A stretch of 64,000 nucleotides of DNA from Stenocarpella maydis (Eukaryota; Ascomycota; Sordariomycetes; Diaporthales; Diaporthaceae), in assembly GCA_002270565.1 (NCBI GenBank), contig NQMI01000085.1:144692-208691 (forward strand). The letters are read 5' to 3'. This document shows, piece after piece, positions 1 to 11,394 of this stretch (its first letter is position 1; each line of letters starts with the position of its first letter). The translations under genes were made by a program, and so were the position numbers. Under the pieces are notes generated by a model. That model saw nothing but the letters and a program-made list of their open reading frames with translations. It had not been told where the DNA came from and searched no databases.

Positions 1-3000
1 TAAATATGACTTATAGATTAGACCTAGATTCTCCTTTATTCCAAGGGGTTTATAATTAATAATAAAGCGCCTTTAGTATATTATTATAGGAAACTATAAT
101 GGGCTCTCTAATTAGGAAAATTTAATATTTATGCACCTCCTGAAGAATAAAGAAGAAGCTCTTATATAGGACTGGTCTTATATTCCCTAGATTAGTATAA
201 ATATTACCCCCCCTTAGTCCATTAAAACAGTTCCTTACCAAACATACTAGATGAAAACTATTAAGCTCCCCAGAGCATTAAGGGAAACTACTATTAAAAT
301 AGTAAGGGAGTAAGAAGCTAGGGGTATAATTAAAGAATCCTATACCCCCTACCAAAACCAATAGTTTCTTATTAAGAAGAAGGATAGTAGCTATTAGTTA
401 ATTAATAATATCTCTAAGGCCAATCGGGTTATAATTAAAGATACCTTTATTCCTTTAGCTACTAATAAGTTTGCTAAGGAGTTTGCAATATATTAGGTTC
501 TATTGCTCTTAGACTTTTTCTTAGGGTATAATTAGATTAAGCTAAAAGAGAAAAGCCGCAATATTACCATCTTTATAACTCCAATCAGGCCATTTCGATA
601 GTATGGGCTGCCTATAGGAGCCATAAACTTAGTAGCATAGTTTATAAGATGCATAATTCACTTATTTTATAACCTAATTCTAATAGTCTGCTACCCATTT
701 CTTAATAATATTATAATAAAAGGGCTAGAGTCCACCTATAATGATCAGGAGCTTAATAATCTTCCTGGGGTATAGAGGTATATTGCAGAGCATATTAAGA
801 ACCTTAATGATATGCTTTTTAATATAGAGCTTGCTAGTAGTATAATTAATACTGCTAAATTCAAATAGTATAAAAAGCAGGCTAATATTATAGGTTATAT
901 ATATGGGACTCTAGGCTGCTCTCCTATAGATAAGAAAATCATTAAAATTAAGGAATAAGAGACCTATAAAAATGTTAGCTAGCTCCAATCATTTCTCAGC
1001 CTAATCAACTTTTATTAAATCTAGATGCCCTTTTACAGAATTATATTATATCCTTTTTTCAACCTACTAAAGAAGGGTACTTCGTTTATCTAGACTAAAA
1101 GCTGCTAGGAAGCTATAGACGCCCTTAAGTTAATAATTACTTCAAAACCCTACCTTATGAATATTGACTATAATAGGGGAGAGATTATCCTTATAATTAA
1201 TATAAGCCTGGATAGCTGGAGTGCCTGTCTAATATAGGTGAAAGATGGGGTTTATTATTCAGTCTGATACCAAAGTGGCTCATGGACTGCTGCTAAGAAG
1301 CTCTATAATGCAATGAAATGTGAGTATTAGGCTATACTCTATGCAATTAGATAGCTTTAATTCTATATATATAGAGTTTATTTTATCCTGAAGACCAACT
1401 TAAATATTCTTATTTAGTAATTAAAGGGGTTAACATTAGATATCCCTAGGGCCTATATTACTTAATGGCTGGCTAAAATTAGGATATATGACTTTATAGT
1501 TAGGTATATTAAAGGGGTTAATAATTTAATTGCTAACTCGCTCTCAAGAAAACCTCTGGGTCCTTTAGATAAGGTAAATAAATAAATTAAAGGGGATATT
1601 AAAAAATGGTGTAATACTTCTCTTAATCCTATAATAGCTCCAATACCTTCTGATTAGATGCTGTTACTTGAAGGCAGTTGTTAGTAGTTAAAGGAATTAA
1701 GGGAGATTGTAGATTACCTCTACTGCGATATTCTATCTGGTTACCTCTCTAATTAGCAATAGAAGGCTTTTAAGAAGAAGGCTCTTACCTTTTTCCTTTG
1801 GGAAGGAGTGCTCTAATAGGAACCCAAGAAGGACCTCCCTAGAAGGAGAATTATAAATAACCCTAATCTAAGAAAAAGAATTATCAAAAATACTTATACT
1901 TCCCTTAATTATAAAAGGAGAGATGCTACCTACTACTGGATTAGAGCGATATACTACTAGAAAGGGATATATATAGATATTAAAAAATAATTACTGGATA
2001 TCCTAGATATAATAAATAGAATACCAGAATCTATAATGATGAGGTAATACCCACCACCCTAGGGATTCCGTTTTTAAAAATTTATATTAACATTTAGCAT
2101 TTGCCCTCTAATTAGGAATATTAATACCTTATGGAAGGATGTTATAATCTTATGGGATGGCCTAAGGCAATAGCTCTTAGGGCTGCTAACTTAAAGAATA
2201 TCAAGCAATTCTTTATTAATAAGTTCCTACTTAAATAAAGCTTACCCATATTAATAGTTATTAATAAAGGACCTAAGAACCTTAGAGACTTTGCTAAATA
2301 CCTCCGATACCTTAAAATACATTAGATTAGAATATCTATATACAATCCTAGGGCAAATAGTATTATAAAATATAGCTATTTTAATATTATATTAGCCTTA
2401 AGAAAGATGCTAGATAGGGGTATAACTAGATAGAAAAAGATCCTTCCTTATGCACTCTTTACTAATCAGATGTCCTTAAGGCGATTACATAAGAAAAGCC
2501 CGTTCTACCTACTCTATAGATTTAACCCGGTATTGCTCATTAAGATAGAGATCCTTACCTAGCGGGTTTAAGCCTGGTTACCCTATATAACCTCTAATTA
2601 GGTACTAGAATGTTGACTATACTTATTGCTAAACTTAAAATAAGATATCCTGCATGCCCAGGAGTTAGTTGCTAAGCAAAGAAGAAAGGCAGTAGCTAGA
2701 GATACCCACCAGGGATTTCATAAACCTAAGCCCCTTATAAAAGATAACCTTATACTAATTATAGATAAGCAAAGGAAATCTAATTACTTATTATTTTAAA
2801 AGCTAATATATTAATAGTTCAGGCCTTATATTATTAATACTATTAAGCCTAATAATGTGTATAAGCTGAGGACCCCTAATGGGATTCCTATTAATGGGAC
2901 CTATCCCCTAATGCACCTAAAGAAATTCATTTATAAGAGGGGAATTTAGGAGCTAGTAGTACCTTTTCTTTAGGAGAATAACCCTCCTGGAAATTAATAA

Positions 3001-3100
3001 ACCAGGAGGAAGCTATTAAAGATAGCTAGATATAATATCTTCCCAATTATACTAAATAATATACTTTATCTTACTACCCCTAATTAAAATAATAATAATT
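1..3100 (+). mobile_element. RIP-mutated Ty3/gypsy pol relic (RT, RNase H, integrase)
   Basis: One + strand frame runs through this AT-rich stretch and is broken almost only by TAG and TAA at positions where glutamine codons are expected. Read through those stops, it shows reverse transcriptase near 300-900, with an FLNN tetrad at 698-709 where YxDD is expected. An RNase H-like part lies near 1130-1560 and an integrase core plus C-terminal part near 1900-3050. The left end of the element lies outside the window, and no LTR or chromodomain is seen. RIP acts on CpA, so the stop pattern and the loss of both catalytic aspartates (GA to AA) are what RIP would produce. The element is dead. Its integrase reads differently from that of the chromodomain relic at 6.0 kb, so it is probably another gypsy lineage. 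Confidence 0.8.
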
Positions 3101-3690
3101 AGTACCAAGACTGGTCTCTTTCTGGCTGGATAGTCCCCTAAGTGCAGGTATGCTTGAATATAGATAGCTTATATAATTTAGACTTATTGGATTTAGCTAA
3201 TCAGCCTCAAAAAACAATACTATATATAGATATTCTATGTATTGACCCTAATAACCTCAAGCTAAAGGAATATAAATTCTAGGATGAGATTTAAAAAAAG
3301 TTAAGATATAAAAAAGTTAAGATAACATTATGTCTCTAATTAGATGAGTGTATTTCTCTTGGGACTATATGCAAGATAAAAATCATTAATTCTTGATTTA
3401 TTATTAAAAGAAGTATTGGCAACCTAAAAAATGGAATCTACCCCTGCCTTGCCTGACCCTTCTAATTACCTTATGACTATAACTAGAGATCTGTAGGCTT
3501 ATACTTAAACTTCCTAGGCATATATTCGGTAATCTTATCTATAGCATCTGCGTAAGTTTCCTTATATCCTATCTTAGTGGCTGCCTTAGTATACTTGCCT
3601 AGTAAGAGCTTTAAAGGAGGCATATTTGGAGGCTCATTAATTAGATTAGGATATATATTAGTAATATAATTATAATTACCTTTAGAAATC
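3101..3690. other. AT-rich spacer, no intact gene
   Basis: RIP-mutated sequence between the pol relic and the first LTR-A copy. A - strand frame at about 3660-3430 stays open for some 60 codons, with Lys- and Pro-rich text ending in TAG-type stops. It could be a gag scrap but I do not recognise it. Confidence 0.4.
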
Positions 3691-4244
3691 TGATGAATTT
3701 GTGCTATAAAATAGCATTCAGTTCAGCGTGTGTTTCGGCAGGGTCGCAGTGTGGTGCTCTGAGGCGAATTCGGACGATTGACAATGGTCTGGACAACTTT
3801 GTATTGAATTAAGTTGGGCTTCTGTAAGCCCTCCTTATATACCCTCCGACATCATCTCACCCCTGGGCACGCTGCGGTAGGCTCTGGTGCAAATCTGCAA
3901 ATGCCGGAAAATTCGCCCTTCCAACACACCATCTTTGGTTCCAAACAACTAGCCAACCACAGCCCTAGCAATGCCCAAATTAAGTACATACAAACTTCAG
4001 AAATCAGGCTATCCAATGCACTAAGTCATATACTTTTTGGGTAAGAAATAAGGGTAATGCAGAGGTCTGAATTAAGGTGCAAATGCAGGCCAAAATAATC
4101 GACTCACGGCCACCAAACTCATCTTGCGTCACGCACGCACTGGGCGTACTTAGCGAAAATCGCCTGACTCGCAAGTCTAGGGTAACTCCTTGCTAGAAAG
4201 TCTAGGGTAACTCCTTACAACGAAGTCTAGGGTAACTCCTTGCA
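3691..4244 (-). repeat. LTR-A copy 1 (truncated by an assembly gap)
   Basis: Member of a family with five copies in this window. In its own orientation the LTR starts TGTTAAACGG and ends TTCATCA. Here it is read on the - strand, so the + strand begins TGATGAATTT at 3691. It contains three direct repeats built on GTCTAGGGTAACTCCTT at about 4172-4244. The copy is cut at a single N (4245), so the TGTTAAACGG end is missing. Confidence 0.85.
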
Positions 4245-4245
4245 N
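4245..4245. other. assembly gap (single N)
   Basis: One ambiguous base sits exactly where LTR-A copy 1 loses its expected end. It probably marks a join of contigs inside a repeat. Confidence 0.8.
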
Positions 4246-5478
4246 TTTGGACCTCCTTTGATTAGAGTACTAAGGTAAGACTCTAAGTACTTGCAAGCCT
4301 TTAGGGCTTTTAGGAAGGGAAAGAATAGTTTAAGCAGCTTAAACTTGCATATTAAGAAGAGGATTTATAGGATATAAAGACCCTTGCCTCTACCCTTAAG
4401 GTTATATATCTTAATATTTATTGCAAAGGCCTTATAAAGCAGTAATTTATAGACCTAGTTTTATAAAAGAATTGCGTTTGGCTAGAAGTAGATATAGATG
4501 CCCTCTTTATAAATAGGAGGAGGATTATATATTTTAAAGACCCTAATAATAGGAAGCAATTGCTCCTTACCCTTTCCCTTCTCTTCTTAGCTTAATTAAG
4601 AAGAAAAAGATATAATAATAGTGAAGCTCATCTAATTAGAGAGGCTTAATAATTTAACAGCAAGATTAATAATTAATAGTTAATAATGATATTAGGGGGG
4701 AAGTTAAAGAAAAGGATTAATAGGGGAAAAGTAACTTTAAATACAAAAAGTCAGAGAGGGAAGCTCTTATTAGAAGCATTCAAAGCAGCAAAGGTTGCTG
4801 CCTAGTAGAAAAGAGAAGGAAGTTAAGTGATTTACTAGCTCAAGTGATTCACCCATCTTAAGGCTCCCCTTCTAATAAAAGCCTACCTTTCTGCCACAAC
4901 CTCCAACCCAACTACTTCTTCCATAACCACCATACCTCAGCTAATCTCTAATTAGCACAGCACAACTTACATCATTAAGACTCAAAAGCTGCTACAACCA
5001 TCAACCTCTACCCTTAAAACTCATCACCTCCCCTCCATTACCTAATTTCTCCTTATCTTAGCACCCTTTTCCCCAGTCCGACTAATCAGAAAGATATCTT
5101 CCTTAAGCCAACAAATAATAAAGAAAGGTAAGGGAAAGAAGAAGGGATCCCCATTAATCCAGTTTACAGCCATTAACAGTTTAAAGGGCCAAGGCAGCCC
5201 TATGAACAATCCCAACGCCCCCATACCTACTATTAAGTACCTAAACCCTTCTAATCAGGTTAGCCTTAAAGCATAACTTTCAGCATTACCCTTTATTATA
5301 AATTTTAATAATATCAACCCTATATAGCAGCTAAGATTTCCCAACCCATATCATATCTGCAATTAAGGAAACTAGGATTATAGAGCTAGTATAGACCTAA
5401 TAAAAAACCCGTTTAAAACTAGAATCCTTATTAATAGGTTAATACTCTCCCAAGCTTTTAATATATCAGACCTTTTAG
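4246..5478 (+). mobile_element. RIP-mutated internal sequence with a Gln/Pro-rich frame
   Basis: AT-rich stretch between two LTR-A copies. From about 4870 to 5478 a + strand frame is rich in Pro, Gln, Ser and Lys, and its interruptions are TAG or TAA, as expected for RIP of glutamine codons. I do not recognise the product; a gag-like or low-complexity retroelement protein is possible. The left half (4246-4870) shows no readable frame. If copies 1 and 2 are the two LTRs of one element, this would be its internal region, but then the frame is antisense to that element. Confidence 0.4.
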
Positions 5479-5660
5479 TANNNNNNNNNNNNNNNNNNNN
5501 NNNNNNNNNNNNNNNNNNNNNNNNNNNNNNNNNNNNNNNNNNNNNNNNNNNNNNNNNNNNNNNNNNNNNNNNNNNNNNNNNNNNNNNNNNNNNNNNNNNN
5601 NNNNNNNNNNNNNNNNNNNNNNNNNNNNNNNNNNNNNNNNNNNNNNNNNNNNNNNNNNNN
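5479..5660. other. assembly gap (run of N)
   Basis: A run of about 180 N. It covers the left part of LTR-A copy 2, so the repeat was not resolved in the assembly. Confidence 0.95.
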
Positions 5661-6033
5661 AATTCGCCCTTCCAACACACCATCTTTGGTTCCAAGCAAC
5701 TAGCCAACCACAGCCCTAGCAATGCCCAAATTAAGTACATACAAACTTCAGAAATCAAGCTATCTAATGCACTAAGTTATATACTTTTTGGGTAAGAAAT
5801 AAGGGTAATGCAGAGGTCTGAATTAAGGTGCAAATGCAGGCCAAAATAATCGACTCACGGCCACCAAACTCATCTTGCGTCACGCACGCACTGGGCGTAC
5901 TTAGCGAAAATCGCCTGACTCGCAAGTCTAGGGTAACTCCTTGCTAGAAAGTCTAGGGTAACTCCTTACAACGAAGTCTAGGGTAACTCCTTGCACGGAG
6001 TACCAACGCCCTGCTGAGCGGTTCCGTTTAACA
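5661..6033 (-). repeat. LTR-A copy 2 (left part lost in gap)
   Basis: Same family and orientation as copy 1. The right end is complete, ending CCGTTTAACA at 6033 (TGTTAAACGG on the - strand). Three units of the internal direct repeat are present at about 5923-5996. The flank at 6034-6037 is AATC, and the four bases before copy 1 (3687-3690) are also AATC. Confidence 0.85.
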
Positions 6034-7320
6034 AATCTAAAAGAATAAGATAAGTTAATTACAGAAATATATAAAGTACTAGCATATAGCTACTAAGGTA
6101 TTACAGTAATAATTAAAAGGATTTAGCATAAGTACTAGATTCCTAACCTTAAGAAGAAAGTTTAAGATATTATTAGCAAATGCAACTTATGCAATAAAAA
6201 TAAGGCCTCTAGATATAAACTGTATGGATTGTTGAAACCTCTACTAGTACCCATAGCTATATGGTTATCCATTAGCTTGGACTTCATCATTAAGCTACCT
6301 CTCTTATGAGAACCCTTAACTGGAGTACTATATAATAATATTCTAGTAGTAGTTTGTAGATTAAGCAGGTATGCATACTTTATACTATATAAGGAAGCTA
6401 GCACTATAGAAGAACTTACATATATGTTCTCATGAATTATTATAAATAATTATGGAATGCTATATAAAATTATCTTAGATAGAGATAAGCTCTCTATATT
6501 AAACTTCTGGAAGTTACTAATGAAGTAACTTAGAATAAAGTACAAGCTCTTAATAATAGTATACTTGCAAATAAATAGATAAACAGAATAAATTAACTAC
6601 ATTATAGAATAATACCTTTAATATTATATTAACTAATTATAGAATAATTGGGTTGAATTGCTACTACTAGTATAGTTTGCTTATAATAGTATACCTACTA
6701 GTATCATTAAATAGTTACCTTTCTTTGCACTCTATGGATATAAACCTTAGGTATATTATGAATTACTACTAGATAATACTCTAGTGGAATTATTGGAATA
6801 AAAGGTAATATAAATTAGATAATTTAGAGGGATATTTAAGTAGAACTTTCTTTTATATAAGAATAAATAATAAAATATATAAATTAGAAAAGAATTAAGG
6901 GATTAATTCTTAAGGAGGGAGATAAAGTTTATCTTCTTTACTGAAATATTAAAACCAAGCAACCTAGTAATAAGCTTAATTATAAGAAAACCAGCCCTTT
7001 TAAAATTTTAAGAAAACTTTTAGATACTAACTATAAACTTTTATTACCTAAAGAAATAAAATAATACCTAGTTTTTTAAATCTTACTCTTAGAACTAGTA
7101 CTTAAGAATGTAAAACCTGAAATATAGATTAAAACCTTTAATAAGTATAATAAGAAATATAAAGTAGAAAGAATTATGGACTTAAAATAGTACTAAGGAA
7201 TGATGGAGTACCTTATTAAATGGAAAGGCTATGATTCTAGTAAAAATACATAGGAACTAGCCTAAACTTTGACCTACTGTTATAACGAACTTAAAAGGTA
7301 CTATATGCGGACTATTATGA
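6034..7320 (+). mobile_element. chromodomain-type Ty3/gypsy (chromovirus) integrase relic
   Basis: Read through RIP-type stops, this + strand frame shows the end of a pol protein. A zinc-binding CxxC pair of the integrase HHCC finger lies near 6181-6200. The integrase core follows, then a C-terminal stretch near 6900-7060. A chromodomain lies near 7155-7265, with the aromatic and Glu-Tyr-Leu-Ile-Lys-Trp features of the family. Chromodomains at the end of integrase define chromoviruses, which target heterochromatin. The sequence is closely similar to the - strand element at 16.5-17.5 kb, so both belong to one family. Reverse transcriptase is absent, and the left end abuts LTR-A copy 2. Confidence 0.8.
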
Positions 7321-7727
7321 AATAGCCCTAGGAGCCAGAAATATGGCCTAGGAGCCCTATATATAATGAACTATAATGAACCAATATTACAATAAAACTA
7401 TATAACAAACTCTAGTCTTTACAGCTAAAATAAGGGAAATAACTAATAGGAGACTAGTTATGATAAGAATAACTAAGGCTAGTTACCAGTTATCTCCTTA
7501 AAAAAACACGCTAATACCAGTCACCCTATCTAACCAATACCCCGAATACCAATTACGCCCAAAAACCACCTGAATAGATACCAGTATCTGCACCCTACAT
7601 TCCAATAGGTATTAGTTATAAAAAAACAAGATTAGGATAATATAGCATAACTAGTAGGCCAAGGAGCAGCTAGAAACCAGGACTAGTTAGATAGTATTAA
7701 TATAAATTTTATTCCTAGTAATAAGAA
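7321..7727. other. spacer between chromodomain and antisense frame
   Basis: AT-rich, with no frame I can read. It lies inside the 3' part of the chromodomain element. Confidence 0.5.
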
Positions 7728-8405
7728 TCAGGCACTAGACAAGCTACCCACGGGTGTACCCCCTTTATTACTAGTACCTATAAATTCAGACTAACTAGTA
7801 CTATCGCCTATTAAGGAACTCTAATTAAAAATACTAATCTTATTTTCAGAATGTAGCTAAGCCTCTTGCGCTATTATTCTACCAGCCTCCTCTGTGGAAC
7901 TCCTCCGTGCAGCCTTGGCGGATTGCGTGGCAATCCACGCCCGCTCTACTTCGGCCTCCTCCTTTTCTATACGCTCTAACTCCTTTATATTGTTAATATC
8001 CTGATGGACCGCATGCATTATCTTCTTATACTATATCCGCTTCTATTTATAAAGATATAGGATCCTTGCGTTTAGCTGCTAGGCCTCCTCCTCCATAGCC
8101 TCTAGCTCCTCCTCTAGCTAATGGTGTATTAAGGTAACCTTATTTAGCTAATCGGGAGTAAGACCTCAAATATTACAATTAGATAAATTAAGGCAAATAT
8201 AGGTCTAATAATAAGTAGACTCTAAATCTATAACCTTATAGTCCTTAGTTAGGTTATATTCTTTACAGTAAGAATAAGGTATAAGGATGATGCTGCCCTT
8301 TAAGGCAATAGCGAAAAGAAGAGCAGCCTTATGCTTAGCAATAGAAAAAGACTTCGCAAGATAAAACTTAATAACCCTACCTAATATAATAAATTAGAAA
8401 GGCAT
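7728..8405 (-). pseudogene. antisense accessory frame in chromovirus 3' region
   Basis: A - strand frame of 226 codons starts with ATG at 8405 and ends with TGA at 7728-7730. Its internal stops are of the CAG-to-TAG, CAA-to-TAA or CGA-to-TGA kind. The first ~90 residues are mixed, with several Cys and Tyr. The middle (about 8160-7850) is a strongly charged Glu/Lys/Ala-rich heptad-like stretch, probably a coiled coil. A patch at about 7860-7990 has escaped RIP and keeps normal GC content. It lies antisense to the retroelement, downstream of the chromodomain and just before the polypurine tract and LTR. Function unknown; I recognise no catalytic motif. Confidence 0.5.
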
Positions 8406-8463
8406 AAATGAGAATATGGATAAACCCAGAATTACTTATGAAAACACTTTTAAGGATAAAAGA

Positions 8464-8480
8464 AGTAAGGAGGGAGATAG
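8464..8480 (+). promoter_or_regulatory. polypurine tract before 3' LTR
   Basis: A purine-rich run (AGTAAGGAGGGAGATAG) directly precedes TGTTATGAAC. A polypurine tract primes plus-strand DNA synthesis in LTR retroelements and always abuts the 3' LTR. This fixes the LTR start at 8481 and the + orientation. Confidence 0.65.
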
Positions 8481-9016
8481 TGTTATGAACTACTAGGCGT
8501 TAGCGGCTAACTACTGCAGAAGATAACCCCGCAAGCTAGGAGCCAGCTCCTGAAAAGGTTGTCCCACCTGATCTAATTAGTAATGCTACCTTATTAGGGT
8601 TAGGGTTAGGGACCCACTAGAATTAATGGGATCTATATTGACTTCATCAAGTAATACCTAGTTAATAGACTTACCATTAATTCTATTAAGCCACTGAAGA
8701 GTCGGAATATATATGCGGACATAGTTATTACTACGGTAGATAGCTTTCATAGGACAGACTCTTTAGTCGTTAATCTAAGTACTCAATCCCAGCATTAGAT
8801 AGCCTTATAGCTAGTAATTATTATTAGTCAAACGAATATTACTTAATAACCGCCTAACAATATATTCCGAACATAAACCCTTGATCTTTCAGGTTTAACA
8901 TACTCGGAAACCCTCTGATCATTACACAGGTGGGACAACCTTTTTGGGAGCTATCCCCTGGCCTGCAGGGTTGTCTTCTGCGGTAGTCATCGGCCGATGG
9001 GCGCGGGTTCATAACA
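8481..9016 (+). repeat. LTR-B unit with 90-bp inverted ends
   Basis: The unit begins TGTTATGAAC and ends GTTCATAACA. Its first 90 bases (8481-8570) and last 90 bases (8927-9016) are inverted copies of each other. Most differences are C/T or G/A, apart from a diverged block at arm positions 11-30. The middle part (about 8650-8910) matches the LTR-like end of the - strand element at 22.55-22.75 kb. Three TTAGGG units lie at 8594-8611. No 5-bp target duplication is seen (GATAG left, TATAC right). It is either an LTR with unusual long inverted ends or an LTR ending near 8926 followed by an inverted fragment of another copy. Confidence 0.65.
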
Positions 9017-9525
9017 TATACATTGTTATAACTCTGCTTGTTTCATTAGCTAGCTACTTCCCCTTTTTCTTTTTATTAATTATTTCTTTAACATCCTATA
9101 TATAAAGTGCTTCTTTATTCTATATATAGGTTCTTTTAGCCCTTTAATGCTTAAAGAGTGCTATATTTACCTCGTAAAGGGTATTAGCCTTCTAGATTAA
9201 TAAAGTAACTATATGACCTAATAACTATATCTCCTTTATTAACTAATTAATAATAGCTAAAATTAGTATTAAAGAGCTTCCCTAATAATAAGAGATATAA
9301 TCTATAATTAAAGTTAATGAGAAAGCTGCCTTTATTAAGTTATATAATATTTAGGAGACCTAAAGTATAAGTAGCATTAAGAAGCCTAGCTATTTTATTA
9401 GTATTTAAACCTTAATATCTAGCTTAAAAGGTATAGCTTTTAGTTAAGTAGGATTAAGATTATACCCTTAAAAGCCCCCTTAAGAGTTTCTAGCTTAAAA
9501 AGTCTTTCATATATAATATAAAATC
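9017..9525. other. AT-rich spacer, nothing recognised
   Basis: RIP-mutated sequence with no readable frame or repeat unit of its own. Confidence 0.5.
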
Positions 9526-10096
9526 TGATTCAATTTGTGCTATAAAATAGCATTCAGTTCAGCGTGTGTGTGTTTCGGCAGGGTCGCAGTATGGTGCTCT
9601 GAGGCGAATTGGGACGATTGACAATGGTCTGGACAACTTTGTATTGAATTAAGTTGGGCTTCTGTAAGCCCTCCTTATATACCCTCCGACGTCGTCTCAC
9701 CCCTGGGCACGCTGCGGTAGGCTCTGGTGCAAATTTGCAAATGCCGGAAAATTCGCCCTTCCAACACACCATCTTTGGTTCCAAGCAACCAGCCAACCAT
9801 AGCCCTAGCAATGCCCAAATTAAGTACATATAAACTTCAGAAATCAAGCTATCCAATGCACTAGGTTATATACTTTTTGGATAAGAAATAAGGGTAATGC
9901 AGAGGTCTAAATTAAGGTGCAAATGCAGACCAAAATAATCGACTTATGGCCACCAAACTCATCTTGCGTCGCGCACGCACTGGGCGTACTTAGTGAAAAT
10001 CGCCTGACTCGCAAGTCTAGGGTAACTCCTTACACGAAGTCTAGGGTAACTCCTTGCACGAAGTGCCAACACCCTGTTGAGCGGTTCCGTTTAACA
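9526..10096 (-). repeat. LTR-A copy 3 (complete, two-unit variant)
   Basis: Full-length member of the LTR-A family on the - strand; on the + strand it reads from TGATT at 9526 to TTTAACA at 10096. It carries only two of the GTCTAGGGTAACTCCTT units (about 10015-10057), where copies 1, 2 and 5 have three. It is probably a solo LTR, since no internal element sequence follows on either side. Confidence 0.85.
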
Positions 10097-11394
10097 AGTG
10101 CTATTACTATAGTTATGGAATAGGGAATTTGCTATATCTTTAATATTCCTAGAAACAAGTAAATATCCTTATAAAACCTAATTAAATATATATTAAATAA
10201 TAATCTCCTTTTTATTTTATTAATTTCTTATTATTAGTATAAGTGTTATATCATATAATTTAGCTAGCTATTTTATTATAGAGGGTAAAGTAATGGATAT
10301 TATATTCCCCTACTATATATTAAATGCTTAAATCTGGGTTATGTTTAATAGCTTTAATAGCAAGCTAAATATAAGATTCATTTATTTTATTTATTTTCAA
10401 ATACAGCGTGAAAAAACCGCATTAGGAAGGTAAAGAAAAGTATTTAGTAGAAAAGTATCTAACTTATTAATATATCTAACTCATTAGTATTTAATATTAT
10501 AAGTAAATTAAATAAATATATATAATAGTTAAATAATAAAATAGTAGTATATATATACTATATTTCTAAAGAAATAAATATAATTAAACTTATTTCTTTC
10601 TTTTTCTTCTTTTATTTATTCTTTCTTTTCTCTTTTTTATATAAGAATCCTTTCTTATTACTCTATTACTCTAAAGCTGCTTATAACTTATATCTTTATA
10701 ATAGGCCCCTTTAATATAATCTTAGGGTAAAACCTTTAATATATAATCTTCCTTAGCACTATTCAGGCTGCCTATTATATATTAATTGCTTCTTTATAAT
10801 ATCCCTATAGGGCCCTTAAGTACCCTAACCTAGAGTAATATACTAGACCCTAATACTTAGCTTATTATTTTATTAAGAATTCAAGTAATTTATTCTTTAT
10901 ATAAGTAAGTATTTAGGTTATATATATTAAGAAGCCATACCTCTTCTTATAAGCCTAGCTAGCTAGTTTATAACGTTTATTTATACCTTTAAAGAACTAA
11001 TAGTTTAACTTTAGTTTCATTTTTATTATATTTATAATAGTAGGTAAATACCCTTTTATATATACATAAAATAAATAATAATTCCTTGGACTTTCCTTAG
11101 CTTACTATAGCTGAGTAATAGGCTAGTAATATTTAGTATATAAACTATAGCTGTTAGTTATAAGGCTAATTTAGGTATAAAACTAATATACTACCGGCGT
11201 TATTAGGGTTTTTAGAAGCGCACTATAGATAAGACAACGTGAGATAATCAAAACGCTACACAGCAGTCCCTCACGTCTCTGAACCTCGCAAGGCAAGAAC
11301 ATGTCCCAATTATCGTCAGAAAATTTGTGGCTGATTCACATCACCGGCTTAAATTTGGGCACAGACTGCTGTAGCAGCGGGCCAGTCTGAGTGG
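10097..11394. other. AT-rich block ending near 11.2 kb
   Basis: RIP-mutated sequence rich in TA dinucleotides without readable genes. Base composition becomes balanced from about 11.2 kb, which marks the right edge of the first AT-rich block. Confidence 0.5.

Noticed and set aside
3814..4044. 76-codon frame repeated almost identically at 16344-16114 and 21570-21340
   Set aside because: It lies within LTR-A copies, antisense to the LTR promoter, and is conserved only because the LTRs are similar. It is broken in copies 2 and 3 and has no family features.
5042..5224. 60-codon hydrophobic - strand frame
   Set aside because: The opposite strand carries the better supported Gln/Pro-rich frame with RIP-type stops.
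1..11200. Possible centromere or mitochondrial insertion because of high AT content
   Set aside because: Retroelement pol text with RIP-type stops explains the composition. No mitochondrial gene text is seen, and centromere function cannot be judged from sequence.
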